NCBI RefSeq assembly: GCF_012849215.1
Contig: NZ_CP051682.1
Location: 4,092,001-4,156,000, forward strand
Reading direction: 5' to 3'
Source of the DNA: Mucilaginibacter robiniae
GTDB lineage: Bacteria > Bacteroidota > Bacteroidia > Sphingobacteriales > Sphingobacteriaceae
DNA: 64,000 nt
In this document: positions 50,144-59,376 of the stretch, piece after piece
Numbering within the stretch: position 1 is the first letter of the stretch
Layout of the letters: each line of letters opens with the position of its first letter
The notes under the pieces: model-generated
Database searches by the model: none
The model's input: only the letters and a program-made list of their open reading frames with translations
Told to the model about the DNA's origin: nothing
Made by a program: the position numbers and the translations under genes

Positions 50144-50929
50144 TTATTGAACATTATTAACGGTTGATGGCCGCAGGTTGGTGAACTGATAAAAAGTGTT
50201 ACTGAATGAAGACAAGCTTTGGTAACCAATGGCATAGGCTATTTCACTCATAGACATATTAGTTTGTAATATCATTTCAAAAGCTTTAACCATTCTCAAT
50301 AGCTTCAAATATTGCAAGAACGATATGCCTAACGTAGCTTGAAACAAACGGGAAAGTGAACGCCTGCTTAGGCCAAAGCGATCGCCAATACTTTGGATGG
50401 TATGAGGGTCGGAGATATGAATATCAATATAACTCATAATTACGCGCATCCGTTCATTATCAGTAGTGGGCAGGGCAATTGGAAGTACACGGGTGCTGAT
50501 TTCAGGTAATATATTTTTAATCGTGGTTAAAAATTGATAGCGGCTATCTTTCGGCCCTATGGGGCCTTCCCACTTATCGGTGTATTTAATCATCTGTAAC
50601 AACAAATCATTAATAGGATAGATGCCTACCTGGTTGTAAAATGGGTTTTTATCATCATCAAAAGCATAAAAGAAAATAGACCGCAAAACTGTGGCAGAAT
50701 GACTAACCTTTAAAATATGTTCTAAACCTTGCGGTATCCAAAAGTAATGGCGGGCGGGTATAACAAAAGTTTTGTTTTCAATGTGTACGTAGGCAATTCC
50801 TCCTTCTACGTATGATAACTGTCCTTTTTTATGCTGATGAACAGGGATGTATCTTTCCAGCTTTTCGTGTAATACATAAGCAGATTGCGGCCACTCGTCA
50901 ATACTAGGCAGTGATGCTATTAACCCCAT
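50144..50929 (-). CDS. AraC family transcriptional regulator
   Basis: 261 aa. An N-terminal cupin-like ligand-sensing domain (about 15-110, with HQHKKGQL and the PARHYFWIPQGLEH motif) and a C-terminal double helix-turn-helix (about 165-258): SIGDRFGLSRRSLSRLFQ and EIAYAIGYQSLSSFSNTFYQ. Divergent from the TolC-HlyD-MFS efflux operon with a 164-bp shared region, so it probably controls that operon. Confidence 0.92.
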   Translation of the reverse strand: MGLIASLPSIDEWPQSAYVLHEKLERYIPVHQHKKGQLSYVEGGIAYVHIENKTFVIPARHYFWIPQGLEHILKVSHSATVLRSIFFYAFDDDKNPFYNQVGIYPINDLLLQMIKYTDKWEGPIGPKDSRYQFLTTIKNILPEISTRVLPIALPTTDNERMRVIMSYIDIHISDPHTIQSIGDRFGLSRRSLSRLFQATLGISFLQYLKLLRMVKAFEMILQTNMSMSEIAYAIGYQSLSSFSNTFYQFTNLRPSTVNNVQ

Positions 50930-51093
50930 AAAAAATATCTAAAGCCTTTATTATAGTACCAAAGCAAAGGCTGTTTAAAACCATATTGATGAGCCTAATT
51001 CAGCAGATCACAGCTTGGCCCGAATCATCAAATATATGGCTTATTAAGAAGAATTTCATCCTGAGAAGAGCTATAATTTCGCATTGATTAAAA

Positions 51094-52428
51094 ATGTGTA
51101 CAAGTAAGAAATTCGTCCTTTTTGCAATGTGTAGTTGGGTTTGTACTCAGGCTTACTGCCAGCAAAAGCAACCTGCAGATTCTGCACTTCATTTGTCATT
51201 GCCAACGGTGTGGCAAATGGCTGATAGGTACAACAAAACCAACCAGGTAAAAAAGTTACAGGTAGATCAGGTTAAAGAAAGTATTCTGGATTCGAAAGCT
51301 GAAAGATTACCGGAAATCACAACATCTGGCAATTTTGAGGAGGCATCTAATCTTCCTATATATAACAATGGTATATTTAATTCACCCATTCAGCATGCTA
51401 TAGTTCATACCCGCTACAAAATAGGCGTAGATGGTTATTTGAACATTTACAACGGTAGCAAAACAAACCTGAAAATAGCAGAGCAGAATGTACTGAAAGA
51501 TCTTGAAATAATTCGTCAGCAATCTACTGCGGCAGATGTTCGGTTGCTGGCTGCTGCTTATTACTTGGATTTAAAAAAGAGCTACATATTCAAATCTTTA
51601 GTTATCAAGAATATTGAAGATCAGGAAAAGCAACTGGCTAAAATCAAGGTGTTTCTGCAACAAGGTGCTATTTTAAAAAGTGATTTGTTGCGTGCAGAAC
51701 TTAAAGTATCGCATCAACGCGTGTCGCTCTTACAGATAGAGAATGATATACTCATTGGTAATCAGAAGTTAAACATTCTAATAGGGCAACCGGACAACCA
51801 AGTGATTATACCGGTTGATGATTTGCAAACCGGCAAATTTGACCTTAAATCATATGATGAGTATTTAGCGTTGTTAACGGCGCATGCCTATGATGCTAGG
51901 CTAGCAAGCCGAGAAACATCACTCAGTGAAATTCGCTTAAAAAACATCAAATCTAATGTTTCGCTCAAAGTAGGACTGTATAGTAACTTTCAATATGCTT
52001 ATCCGGAAAACTTTCTTTATCCCTATTATGCCAGTATCTATTCATTGGGCGTGGCCGGAGTTAGGGTATCATTTCCTATATCCGGATTTTATTTGAATAC
52101 ACATAAGCAAAAGGTAGCTGCTATTGAGGTTCAAAAACAGCAAATAATTGCATCTGATGTTCAGGATAAGGTACGTCAGCGGTTGAATGAGGCTTATCTA
52201 CGTTTTAAAGAATCGCTGACTAAGGTGGACGTTGCTAAGGTTAATGTTGCCCAGGCAACTGAGAATTACAGAATTGTCAGAAACACTTATTTCAATCAAG
52301 CATCGCTAATTACCGACCTTTTAGATGCTGATGTGCAACTCTTACAAACCAATTTTGATCTGGTTGGCGCCGAGGTTGCAGCCCAGCTACAATATTATCA
52401 ACTCCAAAATGTATTAGGTAACTTATGA
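51094..52428 (+). CDS. TolC family outer-membrane efflux protein
   Basis: 444 aa with a signal peptide (about 1-22, ending TQAYCQ). Two homologous halves of long alpha-hairpins (repeats near 60-230 and 270-440), as in TolC. It forms the outer-membrane channel of a tripartite exporter. Its stop overlaps the HlyD start by 4 nt (ATGA). Confidence 0.9.
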   Translation: MCTSKKFVLFAMCSWVCTQAYCQQKQPADSALHLSLPTVWQMADRYNKTNQVKKLQVDQVKESILDSKAERLPEITTSGNFEEASNLPIYNNGIFNSPIQHAIVHTRYKIGVDGYLNIYNGSKTNLKIAEQNVLKDLEIIRQQSTAADVRLLAAAYYLDLKKSYIFKSLVIKNIEDQEKQLAKIKVFLQQGAILKSDLLRAELKVSHQRVSLLQIENDILIGNQKLNILIGQPDNQVIIPVDDLQTGKFDLKSYDEYLALLTAHAYDARLASRETSLSEIRLKNIKSNVSLKVGLYSNFQYAYPENFLYPYYASIYSLGVAGVRVSFPISGFYLNTHKQKVAAIEVQKQQIIASDVQDKVRQRLNEAYLRFKESLTKVDVAKVNVAQATENYRIVRNTYFNQASLITDLLDADVQLLQTNFDLVGAEVAAQLQYYQLQNVLGNL

Positions 52429-53492
52429 CCAATAAAAATAATAAATATACCGTAACCGATCAGATAATCACCAAAGTTACTGCCTGGATAGCCGGCGTGA
52501 TTACTGTTGCTCTTTTTATTTGGGGCATTGTTTCTTTGTGGGATTATTATCATTTTGAAGAAACAAACGATGCTCAAGTTCAAGAATATATCAACCCTGT
52601 AATAGCCCGTGCAGGTGGGTTTATTGTTAAAATCAGTTTTGAAGAAAACCAGGAAGTAAAAAAGGGCGACACACTTCTGGTTATTGACAGTCGCGAGTCT
52701 AAAATACAGCAACAGCAAACCGCAGCAGCATTGCTGAATGCACAAGCACAATTAAAGGTTCTCCAAAGTAATGTTCGTACTTTAAGTCAGGTTGCTCTGG
52801 CTGGGCATTCGTCTATCGCAGCTGCTAAAGCACGTTTGGTTAAGCAACAGCAGGATTACAACCGTTCAACAAAACTTTTCGAGGCTGAATCGGCCACAAA
52901 ACAGCAGTTGGAAAGTAATAAAGCCAATCTTGATATTGCTTTGGCTGATTACCAGTCTGCACAAAATAATTATAATGCTTCGATATCAAAAGTTGAGGAT
53001 GTGAAAACCCAACAAGAAGTTACGAAAGCAGATATTCAAAGGCTGGAAGCCTCCGTAGAAAGAAGTAAGCTGGATGTGAGCTACACGGTTGTAACAGCCC
53101 CTTACACTTGCCGGGTAGGCCGCAGAACCATTGAGAAAGGGCAGATGATTGATGCCGGGCAAATATTAACTTACATTATAGATAAAGAATCTGATAAATG
53201 GGTGATAGCCAATTATAAAGAAACTCAGGTTGCGCATATGTATATCGGAGAAGTAGCCGAAATTGAGGCTGATGCTTTTCCCGGTAAAAAGTTTAATGGT
53301 AAAATCATCTCTTTATCGCCAGCAACTGGTTCAAGCTTTTCCTTAAGTCCTCCCGATAATGCAACTGGCAATTACGTAAAAATTGTACAACGAATACCTG
53401 TACGCATTAAACTAACCGATAGCAAAACTAAAATTGAGGGTTTAGCAGCCGGTATGAATGTAAACGTGAGTATCAAAAAAGTTGAGCGTTGA
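52425..53492 (+). CDS. HlyD/EmrA family membrane-fusion (periplasmic adaptor) protein
   Basis: 355 aa. N-terminal inner-membrane helix (about 19-41), a lipoyl half (GGFIVKISFEENQEVKKGDTLL), a long coiled-coil hairpin (about 90-215), the second lipoyl half (VVTAPYTCRVGRRTIEKGQMID) and a beta-barrel. It links the MFS pump to TolC. It overlaps the TolC gene by 4 nt and the MFS gene's TTG start by 4 nt. Confidence 0.93.
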   Translation: MTNKNNKYTVTDQIITKVTAWIAGVITVALFIWGIVSLWDYYHFEETNDAQVQEYINPVIARAGGFIVKISFEENQEVKKGDTLLVIDSRESKIQQQQTAAALLNAQAQLKVLQSNVRTLSQVALAGHSSIAAAKARLVKQQQDYNRSTKLFEAESATKQQLESNKANLDIALADYQSAQNNYNASISKVEDVKTQQEVTKADIQRLEASVERSKLDVSYTVVTAPYTCRVGRRTIEKGQMIDAGQILTYIIDKESDKWVIANYKETQVAHMYIGEVAEIEADAFPGKKFNGKIISLSPATGSSFSLSPPDNATGNYVKIVQRIPVRIKLTDSKTKIEGLAAGMNVNVSIKKVER

Positions 53493-55077
53493 AAGAAGTA
53501 ATACCGTTATTTAAATCTTGGGTGCCTATGTGGCTCATCAGGGTTACCATGTTTATTGTTATTCTGCCCAGTTTAGTATTATTCTTCCTTCCTCTTTCCA
53601 ATATCAATGCGGCGGCTGGTTATTACGGTATTGAACCGGCCGACGTACAGTATTCTGTTCTGGTTTATTACGCTGGCTATACCAGCTTTTTTATATTAGA
53701 AAAGCGTTTTTTTAGGTATCTGGCTACTAAAGAGTACTTTTTCATATTCACGATTTTACAAGTAGTAACATCTTTTGCCTGTTACTATACACATGGTTTA
53801 CTTATTCTTCTTATTCTTCGCTTTATTCAGGGAATGGGGTTAACAAGCACGGCCAACTTGGGCATGTCTATTATCTTTAACCGCCTAAGCAGTGAACGTG
53901 GCAGGGCAATAAGCTATTCAGTTTATTTTGGGATGCTGGTTTGCATGATTCCCTTTAATAATTTTATCACAGCCGATTTAATTGATGCATTCAATTTCAA
54001 TGTGATTTATAAAGGAGCAATTTTTTCTTACCTACCAGGTCTCATTCTGCTGGGTGCAACAATGAACAATGTGCGCTTAAATATTAAGTTTCCCTTGTAT
54101 CTGCTCGATTGGTCAAGCTTTATTTGTTTTGGATGGTTTTTGTGCTTGCTAGGCTACATTTTAGTTTACGGGCAAGAACGTTACTGGCTCGAAGATAAGT
54201 ATATACTGTATGCCGTAATACTTGCTGCCTTTTTGTTATTGATTTTTCTTGTCAGGCAAAACGCGTTAAAACGGCCTTATTTCAAACTGCAAGTTTTCAG
54301 ATACCGCAATTTTATTTTAGGTGGGGAATCCTTTTCGTACTCTATCTCTGCCGGTTTACCTTAAATTTTACTAACGCTTTCTTTTCCGGTCCATTGGGGT
54401 TTGATCCGGCGCATGTATCTTACATGAACCTGTTTAATATTGCAGGTATAATTTTCGGAGTAATTATTTCGTGTTCCATGCTGCTTCAGCAACGACCTAT
54501 CAGGCTAATCTGGATTTATGGTTTTGTCAGTCTGTTGATATTCCACACCTGGATGTATTTTCTTTTCGGTATGCAGGGCGAGCCATCAACTTACTTTATT
54601 CCATTATTTCTGCATGGGCTCGGTGTTGGGTTATTAATATCGCCAACTATCATATTTATGGTTTCTGCCGTTCCGGTACAAATGGTTGATACTGCTGCGG
54701 GTATTTGTTTGTTTGTGAGATGCTTTGGCTTTTACGCCAGCATTGCCTTTATTAACTATTTTGATTTGTTAAATAAAGGAATGCACATGAATGCGCTAAA
54801 AGAGCAGATAACCGCCGTAAATCCTTTTGTAAAGCAAACCATTATTAAACAGAGCAAAAATTTGATTGCTCATGGGGTTTTAAAAAGACAAGCTGCTGGA
54901 GCTGCTAACCGTTTATTAACCAAACAGCTTACCATCCATGCGCAGTTAAGCTCGGCAATGGACTACTTCGTACTAATTACCTGGCTACTCATTTTTACTT
55001 TGCTTATCATCGCCTTATTCCCTTACATTAACCGGACGGTTGTTCGTTTTAAAAGAAATCAACCAGCTCCTTTTTAA
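53489..55077 (+). pseudogene. EmrB/QacA-type MFS drug exporter, frameshifted
   Basis: Two reading frames together encode one 14-helix DHA2 transporter of about 529 aa. The first part (TTG 53489 to TAA 54364) covers about ten helices and runs out at RYRNFILG; the second continues in another frame from ILFVLYLCRFTLNFTNAFF to the C-terminus at 55077. Restoring one G in the GGGG tract at 54323-54326 joins them seamlessly. As written the pump is truncated; a sequencing error or a real single-base deletion are both possible. Operon partner of TolC and HlyD proteins. Confidence 0.88.
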
Positions 55078-55180
55078 TAGGAAATTTAATTAAAAATGTG
55101 GCAGCGTTTTCTAAAAATATTAGGCGAAGCGTACACAAGGCAATACGTATAACATCTTTCCAATACTCGGATGAATTACC

Positions 55181-55188
55181 TACTTTTG
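55181..55188 (+). promoter_or_regulatory. -7 box (TACTTTTG) abutting a GTG start
   Basis: Perfect TAnnTTTG with TTTC 20 nt upstream (55157-55160) as a -33 candidate. Only 4 nt separate it from the GTG at 55193, so the transcript would be leaderless unless translation starts at the ATG at 55220. Confidence 0.5.
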
Positions 55189-55192
55189 CAAA

Positions 55193-55510
55193 GTGAAACT
55201 GATTTGCCTGATATTATCTATGCTGGTGCTGATTTTTTCGGCAAAACCATGCTGTGCAGATCAGGAATGTGAGGCCTCATATGGCGCTAAAAAAGAGCTG
55301 ACTAAAAGCCGTAACGGGAAAGAAAAAGAGTGTCAAGATTGTTCACCCTTCTTTACCTGTGGCTCATGTGTTGGCTTTATTGTAGCTAAACCTGGTAGTT
55401 ACACCATAGCGCTTGTTGCTGAAAAACTGGTGCCTACGTACACGCCTTATCGCCAGCCTGACCTCAAAGAAATTACCTTGGCTATTTGGCAACCTCCTCA
55501 ACTAAGTTAA
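55193..55510 (+). CDS. small Cys-rich exported protein, DUF6660-like
   Basis: 105 aa from GTG 55193 with an N-terminal signal sequence (LICLILSMLVLIFSA). Eight or so Cys residues lie in paired clusters (PCCADQEC, CQDC, CGSC), and it ends in the WQPPQLS motif often seen in short proteins encoded directly upstream of metal-related TonB receptors. It is 62 bp upstream of such a receptor. Metal or redox binding is plausible but not shown. The family name is a recollection of the pattern, not a search result. Confidence 0.7.
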   Translation: MKLICLILSMLVLIFSAKPCCADQECEASYGAKKELTKSRNGKEKECQDCSPFFTCGSCVGFIVAKPGSYTIALVAEKLVPTYTPYRQPDLKEITLAIWQPPQLS

Positions 55511-55572
55511 TACATCATCTTAAAGCTTTTTCACAGGCTAAAATTCTGGTATTAACTTAATCTTATAATTTA

Positions 55573-57759
55573 ATGAAACGATTTTCTGTGCTCATTGCAG
55601 CACTGCTTTATACTGCTATAGGCTTTTCTCAAAATACATTAAAATCCATTATTAAAGATGGTAAAACAGGCGAAACCTTGATGGGGGCTACGGCGCTTTT
55701 ACAAGGTACAACGAATGGCGCTGCTGCCGATACAGCTGGTTGCATTCTTTTGACAAACATTCCTGATGGCGTACAAATTATTGAGTTCCGGTACATGGGT
55801 TACGAAAATAAACGAGATACGCTAACTTTTCCACTAGACAATGCTGAACCTTTACTGATCCAACTGCAAGCAACTGGTAAAGGTGAAGGGGAGGAGCTTA
55901 CGGGAGTGACCATATCAGCTATGCGCAGCAGCCGTACAATTGCCAATATTCCTACCCGGGTTGAAGTAATATCAGGTGAAGAGCTAGAGGAAAAAGGTAA
56001 CATGAAGCCGGGTGATATCCGCATGTTACTAGCCGAAAGCACTGGTATACAAACGCAGCAAACATCGGCCACCAGCGGTAACTCCAGCATCCGCATACAA
56101 GGATTAGATGGTAAATACACGCAAATTATCAGGGATGGCTTTCCGCTATATTCAGGCTTTTCGGGCGGCTTAGGGCTGCTGCAAATTGCACCGCTGGATT
56201 TAAAGCAGGTAGAAGTTATTAAAGGATCTTCCTCTACGTTATACGGCGGTGGCGCAATTGCAGGCTTGGTAAACTTGGTATCTAAAACTTCAACTGATGA
56301 ACGTCAGTTTAACGTTTTACTAAATGGTACATCGGCAAAAGGGTTGGACGCCAGCGTGTTTTACGCGCAAAAGTTTCAAAAAGTGGGTACCACCATCTAT
56401 GCAGCTTATAATCATGGTTCACCTTATGATCCGTCAAACATTGATTTAACAGCCATACCAAAGTTTAACCGTTTTACGCTGAATCCTAAATTGTGGGTTT
56501 ACTTTAACCCACGTACCACCTTGAACGTGGGTGTTAATCTAACTGCCGAAAACCGCATCGGTGGCGATCTGGATTATATCAAAGGAAGGGGCAATGCGGA
56601 ACATTCCTATTTTGAAGGTAACAAAACAGGCCGGTATAGTAGTCAGGCACAACTTACTCATGAACTGAATAAGAAAGAGAAGCTGACGTTTAAAAACAGT
56701 ATCAGTTACTTTGATCGTACAATCACTTTACCCAACTACCGCTTTTCGGGTGTTCAGGTAGCATCTTATAGTGAAGCAAACTATATCCGCAATGGTGAAA
56801 AAGCTGAGTGGATAGCAGGACTTAACTTTTTAACCGACCATTTTGGTGAAGATCGAAACAGCAGTTTTCTCCTTCGCAGCTACACCTACAATACCATTGG
56901 TGGTTTTGTACAAAATACCCTTAACATAAGTGAAAAGATTACTCTGGAAAGCGGCATTCGGGGCGACTATCATAATGATTATGGCTTTTTCTTTTTACCT
57001 AGAATATCAGGACTATGGAAAATTAACGAACATTTTTCTACCCGCTTAGGTGGCGGCTTGGGTTATAAAGCACCAACCGTGTTCACTGAGGATGCAGAAC
57101 GTATTCAGTTCCGGAATGTACTGCCTGTTGATGTGGCAAATACTAAAGCCGAACGATCATACGGTGCCAATTATGATGTTAACTACCGTACGGCTCTGTT
57201 TGATGATGCGTTAGGCGTAAGCATTAACCAATTGTTTTTCTATACCCGTATTGATAAACCTATTCTCCTGACGTCGCTTGCTAATGGTAATCTGGCTTAT
57301 GAGCAACCCTCCGGTGATTTGAACACCAAAGGTATGGAAACTAACATCAAGCTAACTTATAGCGACTTCAAGCTTTTTTTAGGTTATACCCTTGCCGATG
57401 TAATGCAACATACCAATCATGTAATGACTACTTATCCGTTGGTGTCACGCCATAGGCTTAATAATGTGCTGATGTATGAGATAGAAGATCAATGGAAAAT
57501 TGGTGTTGAAGCCTATTATTTTAGTCGGCAACGGCTTAACGATGGCAGTACAGGTAAAAGCTATTGGACAGCCGGGCTGATGGCAGAAAAGATATGGGAA
57601 CGTTTTTCATTGTTTATTAACTTAGAAAACCTAACGGATACCCGTCAAATTAAATTTGACACCATTTACACAGGCAACATCACGAATCCTGTATTTAGAG
57701 ATATTTACGCACCTCTTGACGGATTTGTAGTTAACGGTGGTATAAAGTTTAAGCTGTAG
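55573..57759 (+). CDS. TonB-dependent receptor (siderophore/metal-complex type)
   Basis: 728 aa. Signal peptide 1-19 (ending GFSQ), a carboxypeptidase-regulatory-like domain (about 22-108), plug (about 125-235: IPTRVEVISGEELEE, SIRIQGLDGKYTQIIRDG, QVEVIKGSSSTLYGGGAIAG) and a 22-strand-type barrel ending GGIKFKL. Shorter than SusC-type receptors and without a SusD partner, so it resembles colicin-I/ferric-siderophore receptors. Energised by a TonB such as that at 36282-37139. Confidence 0.92.
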   Translation: MKRFSVLIAALLYTAIGFSQNTLKSIIKDGKTGETLMGATALLQGTTNGAAADTAGCILLTNIPDGVQIIEFRYMGYENKRDTLTFPLDNAEPLLIQLQATGKGEGEELTGVTISAMRSSRTIANIPTRVEVISGEELEEKGNMKPGDIRMLLAESTGIQTQQTSATSGNSSIRIQGLDGKYTQIIRDGFPLYSGFSGGLGLLQIAPLDLKQVEVIKGSSSTLYGGGAIAGLVNLVSKTSTDERQFNVLLNGTSAKGLDASVFYAQKFQKVGTTIYAAYNHGSPYDPSNIDLTAIPKFNRFTLNPKLWVYFNPRTTLNVGVNLTAENRIGGDLDYIKGRGNAEHSYFEGNKTGRYSSQAQLTHELNKKEKLTFKNSISYFDRTITLPNYRFSGVQVASYSEANYIRNGEKAEWIAGLNFLTDHFGEDRNSSFLLRSYTYNTIGGFVQNTLNISEKITLESGIRGDYHNDYGFFFLPRISGLWKINEHFSTRLGGGLGYKAPTVFTEDAERIQFRNVLPVDVANTKAERSYGANYDVNYRTALFDDALGVSINQLFFYTRIDKPILLTSLANGNLAYEQPSGDLNTKGMETNIKLTYSDFKLFLGYTLADVMQHTNHVMTTYPLVSRHRLNNVLMYEIEDQWKIGVEAYYFSRQRLNDGSTGKSYWTAGLMAEKIWERFSLFINLENLTDTRQIKFDTIYTGNITNPVFRDIYAPLDGFVVNGGIKFKL

Positions 57760-58161
57760 GAGGCTTGCTGATGTTGCGGAAATAATAAACAACTTGAAAA
57801 TGCAAAAAGCTCTTTAATGTAGCACTTGCATAATGCGGAAAAGGGAATATAAACCAACATAACAACGAAGAAGTTTGGCAAGGCATGCCGGTTCTATCAG
57901 GATTACCGACGAAATAAAGGAGAGGTGGAATAGCTTATTAAGAAGACATATCTTTTAATTAGGTAAGCAATTACTCACTGATCACCAAAGCTTTGTATAT
58001 TTATGGTGGTATTTACTGTGAAAAAGATTAGCTGATGAGCTTACGCGATCTCTATTCTTAAAGTAAGTATAAACAATATAGCTCTTTTTAAAATTTTAAA
58101 AAAGTTTGTTTGTTTATCGGAAAAAAACTAAATATGTAAATCTTTAATCTTTTCTACAATA
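57760..58161. other. intergenic region without a gene
   Basis: 402 bp between the receptor stop and the ROK gene. AT-rich, with no coding frame or clear terminator; it must hold the promoter of the ROK/glycosidase operon. Confidence 0.6.
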
Positions 58162-59376
58162 ATGGTTACTCAGAACGTATCTGCTTTATTAAATAATGCG
58201 AAGGCAATTAAGTGTATGTATTACAATAAAACTTTATCGAGCTCAGATATTAGTAACTATATAGGTAAAAGCATTCCACATGCCATTAAGGTTCTTAATG
58301 AATTGATTAAAGAAGGTTATGTTATAGAAAAAGGCTATGCTAGTTCAAGCGGTGGTCGTAAACCTTTACAGTACTCATTAATACCAGATACTCATTACAT
58401 TGTGTCGGTAGCTATGAGCCAGTTTTACATACAAATCGGCATACTGGATATGAACAATTGCTTTGTTGCCGAAATTGTACAACATGAACTTAAGCTCTAT
58501 GATTTAACACCAGAGTATCTGGTAACTGAAATCAATAATTTTATAGCTAGCTCTGGTGTAGATAAAAGTAAAATATTAGGCGTAGGCATTACCATGCCAG
58601 GCTTCGTTGATCCCGCCAGAGGGGTAAATTATACTTTCCTTGAATGCAAGGATCAGTCGTTGGTTGATTATGTTCAACAGGCCATTGCCTTACCGGTTTT
58701 TATTGAAAACGATTCAACTGCCATTGCACTTGGCGAACAGAAGTTTGGTGTAGCTATAAACCAAGATGATGCTATGGTCATCAACTTAGGCTGGGGAATT
58801 GGTTTGGGTATGATAGTAAACGGCGAGATTTTCAGAGGTCATAGTGGTTTAGCCGGAGAGTTCAGCCATATTCCATTGATTAAAAATGGAAAGCTTTGTA
58901 AATGCGGTAAACATGGCTGTTTAGAAACAGAAGCCTCATTAATAGCTATTACATCTAAAGCAGCCGAAGAAATTCGGCAAGGGCAAAGCAGCAGCTTAGC
59001 TAAATACTCTTCTATTGATGCTGATGCAATAATTAATGAAGCCATTAAAGGGGATATACTTTCCGTTAAGCTTATTTCTGAAGCTGCTTATCACATCGGG
59101 CAATGTTTAGCCATTCTAATTCACATCATGAATCCGGCTACGGTTATTTTAAGCGGCAAAGCAAGTGTAATTGGCCGTTTATGGATGGCCCCTATACAGC
59201 AAGCCATCAATGAACATTGCATTCCGCGTTTGGCCGAATACACTCAAGTAGTAATATCAAATTTAACCAGCAATGCACAGCTGATAGGAGGGGCTGTTCT
59301 TGTGGTAGAAAATATTGGTAAGCTATTAGGTGAAAAAATTGATGCTCTTAATTTGGAGCTAAACATAAATGAGTAA
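58162..59376 (+). CDS. ROK family transcriptional regulator
   Basis: 404 aa. N-terminal winged HTH (about 15-70: SSSDISNYIGKSIPHAIKVLNEL), then a ROK sugar-kinase-like domain with the phosphate loop and the zinc motif CKCGKHGCLETEAS. NagC/Mlc-like, and likely to sense a sugar or sugar phosphate released by the downstream glycosidases. Its 3' end overlaps the first possible start of the fucosidase gene by 8 nt, so it is the first gene of the operon. Confidence 0.92.
   Translation: MVTQNVSALLNNAKAIKCMYYNKTLSSSDISNYIGKSIPHAIKVLNELIKEGYVIEKGYASSSGGRKPLQYSLIPDTHYIVSVAMSQFYIQIGILDMNNCFVAEIVQHELKLYDLTPEYLVTEINNFIASSGVDKSKILGVGITMPGFVDPARGVNYTFLECKDQSLVDYVQQAIALPVFIENDSTAIALGEQKFGVAINQDDAMVINLGWGIGLGMIVNGEIFRGHSGLAGEFSHIPLIKNGKLCKCGKHGCLETEASLIAITSKAAEEIRQGQSSSLAKYSSIDADAIINEAIKGDILSVKLISEAAYHIGQCLAILIHIMNPATVILSGKASVIGRLWMAPIQQAINEHCIPRLAEYTQVVISNLTSNAQLIGGAVLVVENIGKLLGEKIDALNLELNINE

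Noticed and set aside
53489..55077. Two separate MFS genes
   Set aside because: The halves are complementary parts of one transporter and join perfectly with a single-base correction.
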